The notes under the pieces are model-generated. The model did no database searches, was not told the origin of the DNA, and saw only the letters and a program-made list of their open reading frames with translations. DNA of 64,000 bases from assembly GCF_023573145.1 (NCBI RefSeq), contig NZ_CP097635.1, forward strand, positions 2,852,001-2,916,000, written 5' to 3'. This document shows positions 55,798-64,000 of the stretch, one piece after another. The stretch comes from Aquincola tertiaricarbonis. GTDB taxonomy: Bacteria > Pseudomonadota > Gammaproteobacteria > Burkholderiales > Burkholderiaceae_C. Within the stretch, counting starts at the first letter, position 1. Each line of letters starts with the position of its first letter. A program made the translations under genes and the position numbers.

Positions 55798-58043
55798 GCC
55801 GCCCCTCTCAGCGACCCCTGCTGCCTGACGACTTCATCCCGGTCAGCTCACCGGCCTCGCCATCCGTCCACAGCCCGCTGTTCAGCGGCGATGGCCGGCG
55901 CATTGCGTACCTGCAGCGCCACGGCGGGCCTGACACGCTGGCGCTCTACGTATTCGACCGCGACAGCGGCCAGACCACGCTGCGCCTACCCGCCGATGCA
56001 CTGCCGCCGCTGCCGATGACGCTGGCCGAAGAGCTGGCGCGCGAGCGCGCCCGCCAGCGCTTCGACGGCATCACCCATGCGCGCTGGCTGCCAGGTACCC
56101 CGCGGCTGTGGTGCGCGCTCGGCCAGCGGCTGGTGCTGGTGGCCGATGAAGCCGCCACCGCGCCGGTGCTGCACACCCACCCGCAATACATCGAGGCCGC
56201 GCTGGCCACCGCGCTGCCCGGCGGCCATGCCATCACCTACAGCGCCGGCGGCGACCTGTGGCGGGTGCCGGTGACGGACGGCGGTCGGACCTTCGGCAGC
56301 GTGCAGCGCTTGACCGACGACGGCAGCGCCACGCTGCTCAACGGCATCCCCGATGCGATGACGCGCGAGGAGGTGTTCAACGGCGCCGCCTTCATCACCG
56401 TGCGCGAAGGCCGGCAACTGGCCTGGGCGCGCTTCGATACCTCGGCCGTGGAGCGCATCGACGTGGGCAATGGCGCGCAGACGCGCATCGAACCCACCCG
56501 CTATGCCCGCCCCGGCGGTGCGGTGGCGGTGTTCAGCATCGAGCTGCTGGACCTGGGCCACGAGGCGCCCGCTGCGCCCCGCACGCTGCTGGCCGCCGAC
56601 CTGGCCTGGCCCTACTACCGCGGGCTGGCCGACTGGGGCGCCGGCACGCTGCTGCTGACCCGCCTGTCACGCGACCAGACGCGGCTGCAGCTGCTGCAGC
56701 TGGACCTGGCCAGCGGCCTGGCCACCGAGCTGCTGACGCTGACGCAGACGCCGTGGATCAACGCCATCGCGCCGCCGCTGCGCCGCGCCGACGGCAGCTT
56801 CTTCCTGATCCACGAGAACGGCGGCATCGGCCGCATCGGCCTGTACGACGCGCAAGGCGGCTGGCAGTGCGACATCGGCGACCTGGGCGACGCCGTGGGC
56901 CACATCGACGGCCTGGTCGGGCTGGACGGTGACGGCGGCGGTCTGTACTTCGGCGCCACCGGCGCCGATGCGCGGCAGCACCATGTGTTCCGCGCCGGTC
57001 CGGCCGACGGCTGGCACTGCCGGCAGCTGACGCAGGCCACCGGTGTGCACGGCGCCACGCTGGCGCCGGACGGCCGGCACTGGCTGCACAGCTTTGAATC
57101 GATGACCGAAGCGCCTTCGCTGGTGCTGGAGTCGGTGCCAGTGCCGGTGCCGCCGACCACACCCGAAGCAACGCAGCCGCGGGCGGCGGAACACCGTTTC
57201 GCGGCCGACCCGGCGCCCGCCTGGCTGGGCAGCGTGCGGCCGCCGGTGCTGCATGAGCTGCTGTCGGCCGACGGTCGCACGACGCTGCACGCGGCGGTGT
57301 ACGAACCCGATGCCGAGCTGCCCGGCTTGCGCCCCGTGGTGCTGCTGGTGTACGGCGGCCCCCACCTGCAGGCGGTGCGGCAGTCGTGGGCGATGACGGT
57401 GGACATGCGCACGCAGTACCTGGTGCAGCGCGGCTTTTTCGTCATCAAGGTGGACAACCGCGGCGCGGCCGGCCGCGGCATCGTGTTCGAGCAGCCGGTG
57501 TACGGCCGCCTAGGCCATGCCGAGGTCGACGACCAGGCCGCAGCGCTGGCGCAGTTGCTGCCCCGCCTGCCGCGCGCTGACCGCAGCCGCATCGCGGCCT
57601 GCGGCTGGAGCTACGGCGGCTACATGACGCTGCGCTGCCTGCAGCAGCGGCCCGAGCTCTTCAAGGCCGGGGTGGCCGGCGCCCCGGTGGTGAACTGGGA
57701 GGACTACGACGCCCCCTACACCGAGCGCTACATGGGCACGCCGCAGCCGCTGCCCACCTTCGCGCAGGCCAATGCCGAGGGTTATGCAGCCAGCAGCGTG
57801 CTGCGCGGTGATGGCGAGGTGCAGGGCCCGCTGCTGCTGATCCATGGCATGAACGACGAGAACGTGCTGCTGCGCCACAGCACCGCGCTGATGGAAGACC
57901 TGGCCCGGCGGCGTGTGCCCTACGAGCTGCTGCTGCTGCCCGGTGAGCGGCACGGCGTGCGCTCGGCCACGCAGCGGCCCTACCTGGAGCTGCGCATCGC
58001 CGAGTTCCTGCAGCGGGTGCTGGGCCGCGAAGGCCCGGCGTGA
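55794..58043 (+). CDS. S9 family dipeptidyl peptidase IV-type enzyme
   Basis: This 749-residue protein has a beta-propeller N-terminal region and a C-terminal alpha/beta hydrolase. The nucleophile is S606 in CGWSYGGYMTLR, the acid lies in LIHGMNDENVLL and the His in LPGERHGVRS. The double-Glu motif that docks the substrate N-terminus in DPP-IV is seen as MTREEVFNGAAF. It should release Xaa-Pro dipeptides. No signal sequence, so it is cytoplasmic. It forms a coupled pair with the M14 carboxypeptidase, hinting at a peptide-scavenging unit. Confidence 0.88.
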   Translation: MSRPSQRPLLPDDFIPVSSPASPSVHSPLFSGDGRRIAYLQRHGGPDTLALYVFDRDSGQTTLRLPADALPPLPMTLAEELARERARQRFDGITHARWLPGTPRLWCALGQRLVLVADEAATAPVLHTHPQYIEAALATALPGGHAITYSAGGDLWRVPVTDGGRTFGSVQRLTDDGSATLLNGIPDAMTREEVFNGAAFITVREGRQLAWARFDTSAVERIDVGNGAQTRIEPTRYARPGGAVAVFSIELLDLGHEAPAAPRTLLAADLAWPYYRGLADWGAGTLLLTRLSRDQTRLQLLQLDLASGLATELLTLTQTPWINAIAPPLRRADGSFFLIHENGGIGRIGLYDAQGGWQCDIGDLGDAVGHIDGLVGLDGDGGGLYFGATGADARQHHVFRAGPADGWHCRQLTQATGVHGATLAPDGRHWLHSFESMTEAPSLVLESVPVPVPPTTPEATQPRAAEHRFAADPAPAWLGSVRPPVLHELLSADGRTTLHAAVYEPDAELPGLRPVVLLVYGGPHLQAVRQSWAMTVDMRTQYLVQRGFFVIKVDNRGAAGRGIVFEQPVYGRLGHAEVDDQAAALAQLLPRLPRADRSRIAACGWSYGGYMTLRCLQQRPELFKAGVAGAPVVNWEDYDAPYTERYMGTPQPLPTFAQANAEGYAASSVLRGDGEVQGPLLLIHGMNDENVLLRHSTALMEDLARRRVPYELLLLPGERHGVRSATQRPYLELRIAEFLQRVLGREGPA

Positions 58044-58049
58044 AGCGGC

Positions 58050-58733
58050 TTACTTGCGCACGTTGTCCAGCGCCACCGGCACGATGAAGCCGCGCTCCAC
58101 CGCGCGGGCTTCGTACACCGCGGCGTAGATGGGCTGGCCGGTGCGGCGGTAATGCACGGCCAGCTCGTAGCTGGCGGCTTCCTGCCCCAGCGCGGCGGCA
58201 TATTGCAGCCAGCCTTCGTAGCGGTTCAGGGCATCGGGGCGGCCAGGCTGGTCGCGCTGGTCCCGGTAATGACGGGCGATGCGGTGGGCCGCCTCGGCAT
58301 CGCCGCGGGCGGCGGCACGCACCTCGGCCAGCGGCAGCTCGCCCTTGTCGGCGGCGTCGCAGAAGGCGCTGCGCAGCAGCTTCACGTCGCGCCGCTGCAG
58401 CGCGGCCAGCGCCAGTTCGGCACCGTAGCGGGTGGCGAAGGCGCGCTGCACCTGCGTGTCGTCGGCGGGCTGGCGCATCACGGCCTCGGCGCTGCGCAGC
58501 ACGTCGGCCGGCCACAGCGCACTGTCCATCGCCGCCAGCGGCGTGGCGGCGGCTTCCGGCGGCAGGCAGGCGGCCTGTGCGCTGCGCAAGCCGCCCCAGC
58601 CCGCCAGCGTGGCCAGCAGGCCCACCACCAGCGCCTTGCGTACGCCGGGGCGTGTCCAGGGTGACCGCGGCGCGGCCAACGATTGCAGGCTGCGCACGGT
58701 GGCGCGATGGGAGGGACGGTGGGGATGCGGCAT
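58050..58733 (-). CDS. Sel1-like repeat protein, membrane-anchored
   Basis: This 227-residue protein has a basic N-terminus and one transmembrane segment (ALVVGLLATLAGWGGLRSA, about residues 34-52), then a periplasmic helical domain. The patterns EAAHRIARHYRDQRD and EGWLQYAAALGQEAASYELA resemble Sel1/TPR helices. It is convergent with the DPP-IV gene, with 6 bp between the stops. No catalytic motif is visible; it is probably a scaffold. Confidence 0.6.
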   Translation of the reverse strand: MPHPHRPSHRATVRSLQSLAAPRSPWTRPGVRKALVVGLLATLAGWGGLRSAQAACLPPEAAATPLAAMDSALWPADVLRSAEAVMRQPADDTQVQRAFATRYGAELALAALQRRDVKLLRSAFCDAADKGELPLAEVRAAARGDAEAAHRIARHYRDQRDQPGRPDALNRYEGWLQYAAALGQEAASYELAVHYRRTGQPIYAAVYEARAVERGFIVPVALDNVRK

Positions 58734-58850
58734 GGGGGACCTCGCTCTCCCCTTCTTCGGCGCTCGGCGGTGCGGGTGTAGTGCGTGCGGCTGCAGCCCA
58801 GGCCGGCTGCTGCCAACTAATGCGCAGCGGCGGCCCTGAACCGACCGTTG

Positions 58851-59636
58851 TTACATCTGCCGAAACACATGCAGGTAGCTGCGGCTCACCGGCAGCCGCT
58901 CGGGTCGGCCCTTCAGCAGCACGTCGGCCGTGTCGTTGCCGCTGCGCACCACCTGCTGCACGTGCCGCAGGTTGACGATCACCGAACGGTGGATCTGCAC
59001 GAAGCAGTCGGGGTCCAGCTCCTCCACCAGTTCGCGGATGCTGCGGCGGATCAGCGCATCGCCGCCCTGCCAGGCCACCAGCGTGTACTTTTCGTCGGAG
59101 CGCAGGTACTGCACCTCGTCCACCGGAATCAGCCGCAGCGTGGGGCCCACCGAGGCCTTGATCCATTGCAGCCAGCGGGGCGCCGCCGCGGCGTGTGCGG
59201 GCGCCGCCGTGCCGGCACGCTCGCGCAGCGCCGCGGCCAGCTCGTCCAGCAGCGGGCCCATCTCGGGCGCCGGCCTGGCCAGGCGCTCGCGCAGGCGCTG
59301 CACCGTGTCGGCCAGGCGCGCTTCCTGGAAGGGCTTGACGAGGTAGTCGACCGCGCCCTGCTCGAAGGCCTGCACCGCGTACTGCTCGTACGCGGTGACG
59401 AACACGATGTGCGCGCGCCGGCCGATGCTGCGCGCCGCCTCGATGCCGTTGAGGCCGGGCATGTGCACGTCCAGGAACACCACCTGCGGCTGCAGTTCTT
59501 CGAACATCGCCACGGCCTCGCGCCCGTTGCGGGCCTGGCCCACCAGCTGCAGCTCGGGCCAGGCGCGCGCCAGGTGGCTGGCCAGGTGCTCGCGCAGCAG
59601 CGGCTCGTCGTCGGCGATCAGGGCGGTGGTGGGCAT
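58851..59636 (-). CDS. LytTR family response regulator
   Basis: This 261-residue protein has a receiver domain (residues 1-120: IADDEPLLREHL acidic pocket, VVFLDVHMPG phospho-acceptor Asp about residue 55, VFVTAY and VDYLVKPF). A LytTR DNA-binding domain follows (about 155-258: VDEVQYLRSDEKYTLVAW, CFVQIHRSVIVNLRHVQ). Its gene starts 4 bp after the stop of the cognate sensor kinase, so they form a pair. LytTR pairs often control envelope or extracellular polymer genes, but targets here are not visible. Confidence 0.9.
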   Translation of the reverse strand: MPTTALIADDEPLLREHLASHLARAWPELQLVGQARNGREAVAMFEELQPQVVFLDVHMPGLNGIEAARSIGRRAHIVFVTAYEQYAVQAFEQGAVDYLVKPFQEARLADTVQRLRERLARPAPEMGPLLDELAAALRERAGTAAPAHAAAAPRWLQWIKASVGPTLRLIPVDEVQYLRSDEKYTLVAWQGGDALIRRSIRELVEELDPDCFVQIHRSVIVNLRHVQQVVRSGNDTADVLLKGRPERLPVSRSYLHVFRQM

Positions 59637-59640
59637 GGGC

Positions 59641-60804
59641 TCAAGGCAACGGGGTCACGCCGCTGCGGGCGTCGGGCGGCGGCAGCCGGATCTCGGCCCG
59701 CAGGCCATGGGGGTGTGGTTCGGTGAGCGTCAGGCGGGCCGCATCGCCGTACATGGCCTGCAGGCGCGCGCGCAGGTTGGCCAGGCCGGTGCCGCCCGCA
59801 GGGGGTGACGATGCGGCGCCGTCCACCGTTGGCGCGGACCCAGCGCCGTCCATGCCGACGCCGCTGTCCTGCACCGTCAGCTGCAGGCCGCCATCGGGCC
59901 GGGCGGTGGCCAGCACCTGCACCTCGCCGCCCTCCTCGCTGGGGTCGATGCCGTGGCGCACCGCGTTTTCCACCAGCGTCAGCAGCGCCATCGGCGGAAA
60001 GCGCAGGCCGGCCAGCGCCGGGTCGGCCTGCACCTGCCAGCGCAGCCGGTCGGGCATGCGCATCTCCATCAGCGACAGGTAGGCGCGCACGCGCGCCAGC
60101 TCGTCGCCCAGCGTGGGCTGCGCATCGCGCAGGCCGGGCATCGCGGCGCGCAGGTACTCGGTCAGCGTCTGCAGCACCGGGCCGGCGCGTGGCGAGCCGC
60201 TTTCCACCAGCGCCTGCACGTTGGCCAGGGTGTTGAACAGGAAATGCGGCTCTACCTGCGACTGCAGCAGCGCCAGCCGCGCATCGGCGGCCTGGCGCTT
60301 GAGGGTTTCGCGTTCCAGCGCAAACTGCAGCGCCAGGTTGCGCGCCTGCGCATCCCGTTCACGGAACAGCGCGCCCAGTGCCAGCACCAGGCCCAGCACG
60401 AGACCGGTGCCCGCAATCCAGCTGAAGCCGGCCACCACGCCCGGGTTGTCGAACAGCGCCAGGACGTTGCCGCCGGCATAAAGCAGGTAGATGCAGGCAG
60501 TGGCCAGCGGCGCGGCCAGCACGATGGCCAGCAGCTGCAGCAACCAGCGCGGCATCCAGCCCGGCAGCCGGTGCACCGGCAGGCGCCCGGCCGCATGAAA
60601 GGCCAGCAGCAGCACCATGGCCAGGAACAGCGTGCGGCCCAGCACCACCGGAAACGGCGGCATGAACAGCGGGTTCAGCAGCGCCGCCACCACCACGGCC
60701 AGCGCCACCGCCATGGCCACGCTGCGGCCGGTCAGGCCGCCCAGCAGGCCGGCGGACCCGGCGGCCGGCGTGGGCATGGGTGGAGCGGTGTCGGGCGGCA
60801 ACAT
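59641..60804 (-). CDS. LytS/YehU-type sensor histidine kinase
   Basis: This 387-residue membrane kinase has four predicted transmembrane helices in the first ~150 residues (for example VAMAVALAVVVAALL and LLQLLAIVLAAPLATACIYL). The His_kinase domain carries LLQSQVEPHFLFNTLANVQA (phospho-His), and the HATPase domain shows LVENAVRHGI, DSGVGMDG and GTGLANLRARL. It phosphorylates the adjacent LytTR regulator. No large periplasmic sensing domain is seen, so sensing is through the membrane region. Confidence 0.88.
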   Translation of the reverse strand: MLPPDTAPPMPTPAAGSAGLLGGLTGRSVAMAVALAVVVAALLNPLFMPPFPVVLGRTLFLAMVLLLAFHAAGRLPVHRLPGWMPRWLLQLLAIVLAAPLATACIYLLYAGGNVLALFDNPGVVAGFSWIAGTGLVLGLVLALGALFRERDAQARNLALQFALERETLKRQAADARLALLQSQVEPHFLFNTLANVQALVESGSPRAGPVLQTLTEYLRAAMPGLRDAQPTLGDELARVRAYLSLMEMRMPDRLRWQVQADPALAGLRFPPMALLTLVENAVRHGIDPSEEGGEVQVLATARPDGGLQLTVQDSGVGMDGAGSAPTVDGAASSPPAGGTGLANLRARLQAMYGDAARLTLTEPHPHGLRAEIRLPPPDARSGVTPLP

Positions 60805-60873
60805 GCCGCGACGATATCGCCACCGCCGCCCCGGCGCCTGCGGGCCACCCCGGGTGATGCGACGAAGCGCGGT

Positions 60874-62808
60874 TTATCGGCCTTGAATGAACTTCAGCAC
60901 CCGTTGCTGGGTGAGCGCGTCGTCGTCGAAGGCGCCGTGGTGGGAGGCGGCGCTGGCGCTGCCCGGAGCCAGCAGCAGCGTGGTGTTGGGCCAGCCCTTG
61001 GCGGGCTCGCGCACGTCGCGCTCCATGCCCAGGATGGGCGTGGTCGAGCCGCCTTCGAACGATTCACGCACCAGGTACAGCAGCGATCTGCGGTACGGGC
61101 CGCAGGTGGGGTCGTCCTCTTCGGCGCGGTCGGTCAGGCTGAACTGCTGGTAGCGCTTGACCTGGCCGCTCTGGAGCAGCGGCAGCAGGCGTTCGGTGAA
61201 GGTGTCCAGCCGCACCGCGGGCGCCATGAAGCTCACCGACTCGAAGCCCATGCCCTGCTCGGCCAGCCGCTGGATCAGGTAGGTGCCCGCGATGGCACCA
61301 GCCGAGTGGCCGACGAAGTGCATGCGCACACGCTTGTTGGTCACCGCCTTCGAGAAGTGCTGCCACAGCAGCACCGCGCCGGCCTGCTGGTCGTCGGGCA
61401 CGCCTTCGCGGTACAGGCTCATCAGGTTGGCGTTTTCCTTCATCTCGCCCCACACCGCGGTACCGGGGCGTGCCAGCAGGCGTTCCAGCCGCTGGTTCCA
61501 CCAGCGCTCCAGCCCGCCGGCCACCTTGGGCGCGCCGCCGATGGCCTCGGCCAGCATGGCCTTGAGCGTCTCGACGAAGCCGGTTTCCCACATCAGGAAG
61601 ACCGGGAAGATGCGACGGTCGTACAGCATCGGGATCCACTGCGCCGCGATGTCGGCCGCCGCCTGCTCGCTCACCAGGCCCCCGTGGGCATACAGGCACA
61701 CGTCGATCACGTCGTTCTGCAGGCCCCAGGCCTGCCGCGCCCGCTCCAGCTGGATGTCGGCGATCGCACGCACGTCGTCGGGCGTGGTGCGGAACACGCC
61801 GCTGGTGGACAGCGCGCCGTTGTTGCCCATGTTGATGATGAAGGGCGACAGCTCGCGGTTGCGCAGCACCTCGCTCTGCGCCAGCGCCACCTTGCCGCGG
61901 GCGTCGGTGCGCAGCGTGGCGGTGCGGGCGAGCTCGCGGTGGTCCTGCGTCACCACGCCCAGCTGCACCACCCAGCAGTCCATGGCGTTCTTCAGCCAGT
62001 CGTCGTAGGTGAGGATGGCGTAGCCATGCGAGCCCCACTCAGGCCCCCAGGAGTTCTGGATCAGGAAGCCGTGCTCGTTGTAGCCGACGATGACGAAGGC
62101 ATGGCCGGCATGCGCTGCCCAGCCCGGCTCCACCGGGATGGTCCACACCTCGTCGAAGCTGCTGGGCCGCTCAGCCATCGTGGGCAGCTGCATGCCCTGG
62201 TCCCAGCCGGCATGGCAGCCGCAGCTCACGTACAGGATGCCGGCCTCGTTCAGCGCCGCATGCATGTCGGTGATCTGCGTGGGCGTGATGCGGTAGTACG
62301 CGCCCAGCGGCCGGCGCACCGCGTCGTACCACCAGTCCTGGTCGATGGTGGGCGCGGCCGGCGGCATCTCCAGCGCGGGAAAGAGGTCGAAGGCGCAGGC
62401 GCCGTGCTTGAACCAGCCCTTGAGCGCGCCGCGCAGGCTGGACCCTTCGTCGGCCACCGAGCCCGGAAACTCGTCGTAGCGCCGGGCCATCGAATACAGC
62501 ATGTAGGGCGAGATCAACGGTTCCAGCTCGCGCTTGGAGGCGCGCAGCGCGTACTCGGCCACCGCCGACAGCGCAAAGCCGGTGCAGGCGTTGGTCTCAC
62601 CCTGGTTCTTGATGGGCAGCGCCACCTTGGGGAACAGCGTGGGCGCCGGGCACATCGAGATGGCCGGCGTGAACAGCCGGTCGCGGAAGTCGATGGCGTC
62701 GGGCCGGGCGGCCCGCTTCCAGGCCGGGGGCTTGGGCTTGGCGCGGGGTTTGGCGCGCGACTTGGCGGCGGGTTTGGCGGTGACGTCGGCTTTTTTTTTC
62801 GTGACCAT
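60874..62808 (-). CDS. papain-like cysteine protease fused to an alpha/beta hydrolase
   Basis: This 644-residue protein combines two hydrolases. Residues 1-35 are a Lys/Arg/Pro/Ala-rich tail. Residues about 45-285 are a C1 papain-like protease: C75 in IKNQGETNACTGFAL, H236 in AHAGHAFVIVGYNE and N252 in LIQNSWGPEWG. Residues about 300-644 look like an alpha/beta-hydrolase region, with the elbow FVGHSAGAIAG (S502) and a plausible final His in SASHHGAF. No signal peptide is seen. The ATG at 62808 follows an AGGAG site; nine A residues after codon 3 encode the KKK run. Function unknown; the arrangement is unusual. Confidence 0.78.
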   Translation of the reverse strand: MVTKKKADVTAKPAAKSRAKPRAKPKPPAWKRAARPDAIDFRDRLFTPAISMCPAPTLFPKVALPIKNQGETNACTGFALSAVAEYALRASKRELEPLISPYMLYSMARRYDEFPGSVADEGSSLRGALKGWFKHGACAFDLFPALEMPPAAPTIDQDWWYDAVRRPLGAYYRITPTQITDMHAALNEAGILYVSCGCHAGWDQGMQLPTMAERPSSFDEVWTIPVEPGWAAHAGHAFVIVGYNEHGFLIQNSWGPEWGSHGYAILTYDDWLKNAMDCWVVQLGVVTQDHRELARTATLRTDARGKVALAQSEVLRNRELSPFIINMGNNGALSTSGVFRTTPDDVRAIADIQLERARQAWGLQNDVIDVCLYAHGGLVSEQAAADIAAQWIPMLYDRRIFPVFLMWETGFVETLKAMLAEAIGGAPKVAGGLERWWNQRLERLLARPGTAVWGEMKENANLMSLYREGVPDDQQAGAVLLWQHFSKAVTNKRVRMHFVGHSAGAIAGTYLIQRLAEQGMGFESVSFMAPAVRLDTFTERLLPLLQSGQVKRYQQFSLTDRAEEDDPTCGPYRRSLLYLVRESFEGGSTTPILGMERDVREPAKGWPNTTLLLAPGSASAASHHGAFDDDALTQQRVLKFIQGR

Positions 62809-62870
62809 GGTCGCTCCTGTCGGGACGGCATGGTCGGTGCGCGCGTACCTGCCGGTCAATCCCTACCGAG

Positions 62871-63422
62871 TCACTTCACCCGCTGCTTCTCCAGCTTGCG
62901 GGCCAGCGTGCGGCGGTGCATGCCCAGGCGGCGCGCCGTCTCGCTGATGTTGAAGCCGGTGTCGGCCAGCGTTTCGTGGATGCGCTCCCACTCCAGCGTC
63001 TTGATGGAGGTGGCGCGGTTGGTCATGTCGACGTCGGTCTCGCCTTCGGTGCGGGCGAAGGCGGCTTCGATGTCGTCGGTGTTGGCCGGTTTGGCCAGGT
63101 AGTGGCGCGCGCCCAGCTTGATGGCCTCCACCGCGGTGGCGATGCTGGCATAGCCGGTCAGCACCACGATGGCCATCTCGTCGTCGTGCGCATGCAGCGC
63201 CTGCACGCAGGCCAGGCCCGAGCTGCCGTTGGCCAGCTTCAGGTCCACCACCGCATGGCTGGGCGCATGCTGCTCCAGCACCGCCCGCATGCTGTCCAGG
63301 TCGTGGGCGCGCACCACGCTCCAGCCGCGGCGCTCGAAGCTGCGGCACAGCGTGGCGGCCAGGGCATCGTCGTCCTCGACGATGAGCAGTACGCGGTCGT
63401 CGTGGGTCTCGTCCAGGTTCAA
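62871..63422 (-). CDS. regA: redox response regulator RegA/PrrA/ActR type
   Basis: This 183-residue protein has a receiver (LLIVEDDDALAATL, phospho-Asp in AVVDLKLANGSSGL, VVLTGYAS, HYLAKPAN) and a Fis-like HTH (FNISETARRLGMHRRTLARK). These fit the RegA/PrrA family, global regulators of redox-responsive genes. The start is a TTG at 63422, overlapping the kinase stop (TTGA), because no ATG or GTG lies near the required N-terminus. The TTG implies low, coupled translation with the kinase. Confidence 0.88.
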   Translation of the reverse strand: MNLDETHDDRVLLIVEDDDALAATLCRSFERRGWSVVRAHDLDSMRAVLEQHAPSHAVVDLKLANGSSGLACVQALHAHDDEMAIVVLTGYASIATAVEAIKLGARHYLAKPANTDDIEAAFARTEGETDVDMTNRATSIKTLEWERIHETLADTGFNISETARRLGMHRRTLARKLEKQRVK

Positions 63423-64000
63423 TCGGGGCTCCGGTTGGGCGGCGCGGCTTCGGGCGGCAGCGTCAGCGCGGCCAGCGGCAGGTCGATGGTCACTTCGGCA
63501 CCGCCGGTCTTGCGGTTGCAGGCGATCACGTTGCCGCCCAGCTTGCGGGCCACGTTCACGCTCAGGAACAAGCCGAGGCCGCCCCCGGGTCGCCCCTTGC
63601 TGGAGTGGTAGGGCCGGCCGAAGTTCGACAGCATCTCTTCGCTGAAACCAGGGCCGCGGTCGATCACCCGCAGCAGCAGGCGGTCGCGCTGCCACTCGGC
63701 CAGCAGCCGCGGCGTGGCCGGCGGTGCGGTGCCGGCGGCCTGCATCGCCTCCAGCGCGTTGTCCAGCACGTTGGTCACCATCTGGCGCAGGCCGGTATCG
63801 GCAATGATGGGCGTGGCCGGCAGCGGGCCCAGCTCGGGCGCGAAGGCGGCTTGCTGGCGTCGCTCGCGCCAGTCCAGCGCCACTTCGTCGAGAAAGGCCT
63901 TGAGCGTGGTGGCGGTGGGTCGGTCGCCACGGCTGTCGCCGGCCGACAGCAGGATGCCGCTGATGATGCCCTTGCAGCGCTGCACCTGCGATTGCATCTG
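63419..64000 (-). CDS. regB: RegB/PrrB-type sensor histidine kinase (C-terminal part)
   Basis: The last 193 codons lie in the window; the start is beyond the right edge. The segment contains the post-phosphorylation helix VQRCKGIISGILLSAGDSRG and the HATPase domain with TNVLDNALEAMQ, DRGPGFSEEML and GGLGLFLSVNVARKLGG. The VQRCKGII region and the adjacent RegA gene point to RegB/PrrB, which senses the quinone or respiratory redox state. The phospho-His and membrane sensor are outside the window. Confidence 0.85.
   Translation of the reverse strand, partial: QMQSQVQRCKGIISGILLSAGDSRGDRPTATTLKAFLDEVALDWRERRQQAAFAPELGPLPATPIIADTGLRQMVTNVLDNALEAMQAAGTAPPATPRLLAEWQRDRLLLRVIDRGPGFSEEMLSNFGRPYHSSKGRPGGGLGLFLSVNVARKLGGNVIACNRKTGGAEVTIDLPLAALTLPPEAAPPNRSPD

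Overview
The window is GC-rich, densely packed DNA from a betaproteobacterium, most likely a Burkholderiales member of the Rubrivivax/Ideonella/Leptothrix type. This is an inference. It rests on the mltG-tmk-holB-pilZ-tatD block, the DUF4936/YgfZ/NRDE neighbourhood, a PEP-CTERM sorting signal, an isocitrate lyase with a palindromic promoter, and a RegB/RegA redox pair. I see no tRNA, rRNA, CRISPR array or transposase.

Layout. (1) 1-7773, minus strand: a polyamine uptake and catabolism operon with two putrescine-binding proteins, SpuC-type transaminase, PuuA, PuuD, PuuB and a beta-alanine:pyruvate transaminase. A divergent Lrp/AsnC regulator (7937) sits at its head. (2) 8486-12637, plus: an amidotransferase, isocitrate lyase with a clear promoter/operator and terminator, an HSL-type esterase, and a thioesterase-acetyltransferase fusion. 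(3) 12692-14924, minus: NRDE protein, DUF4936 protein and YgfZ. (4) 14978-19926, plus: tightly overlapping housekeeping genes mltG, tmk, holB, pilZ, tatD, an ankyrin protein and a small conserved-looking protein.

(5) 19927-24450: an accessory island. It begins with a broken PEP-CTERM remnant on the minus strand, followed by a translationally coupled three-gene operon. The operon encodes a cohesin-like protein with a PEP-CTERM anchor, an 829-residue secreted protein with two dockerin-type calcium-binding pairs, and a second cohesin-like secreted protein. This looks like a small cohesin/dockerin surface-assembly system in a Gram-negative cell and is the most interesting part of the window. (6) 24440-31869, minus: kdp high-affinity potassium ATPase genes (a novel-looking 30-residue membrane peptide, then kdpF, A, B, C and D). 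A triple repeat that could bind KdpE lies upstream, but no kdpE is adjacent.

(7) 31985-40948: an outer-membrane-like protein with an esterase, a divergent AraC regulator, a GAF-PAS-PAS-GGDEF diguanylate cyclase, glutaryl-CoA dehydrogenase with its divergent LysR regulator, a GNAT acetyltransferase and a membrane-anchored hydrolase. (8) 50970-40888, minus: a four-gene overlapping operon. It is headed by a winged-helix/ATPase/TPR regulator, followed by a beta-lactamase-like esterase, a metallophosphoesterase and a 1278-residue fusion of a cholesterol-oxidase-like GMC flavoenzyme with an alpha/beta hydrolase. (9) 50971-51760: a non-coding region dominated by a ~540 bp imperfect palindrome. (10) 51761-58043: a PNPOx-like protein divergent from a MocR regulator, then an overlapping M14 carboxypeptidase and DPP-IV-type peptidase pair. 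(11) 58050-64000, minus: a Sel1-like protein, a LytTR two-component pair, an unusual papain-like protease fused to an alpha/beta hydrolase, and RegA/RegB (RegB cut by the window end).
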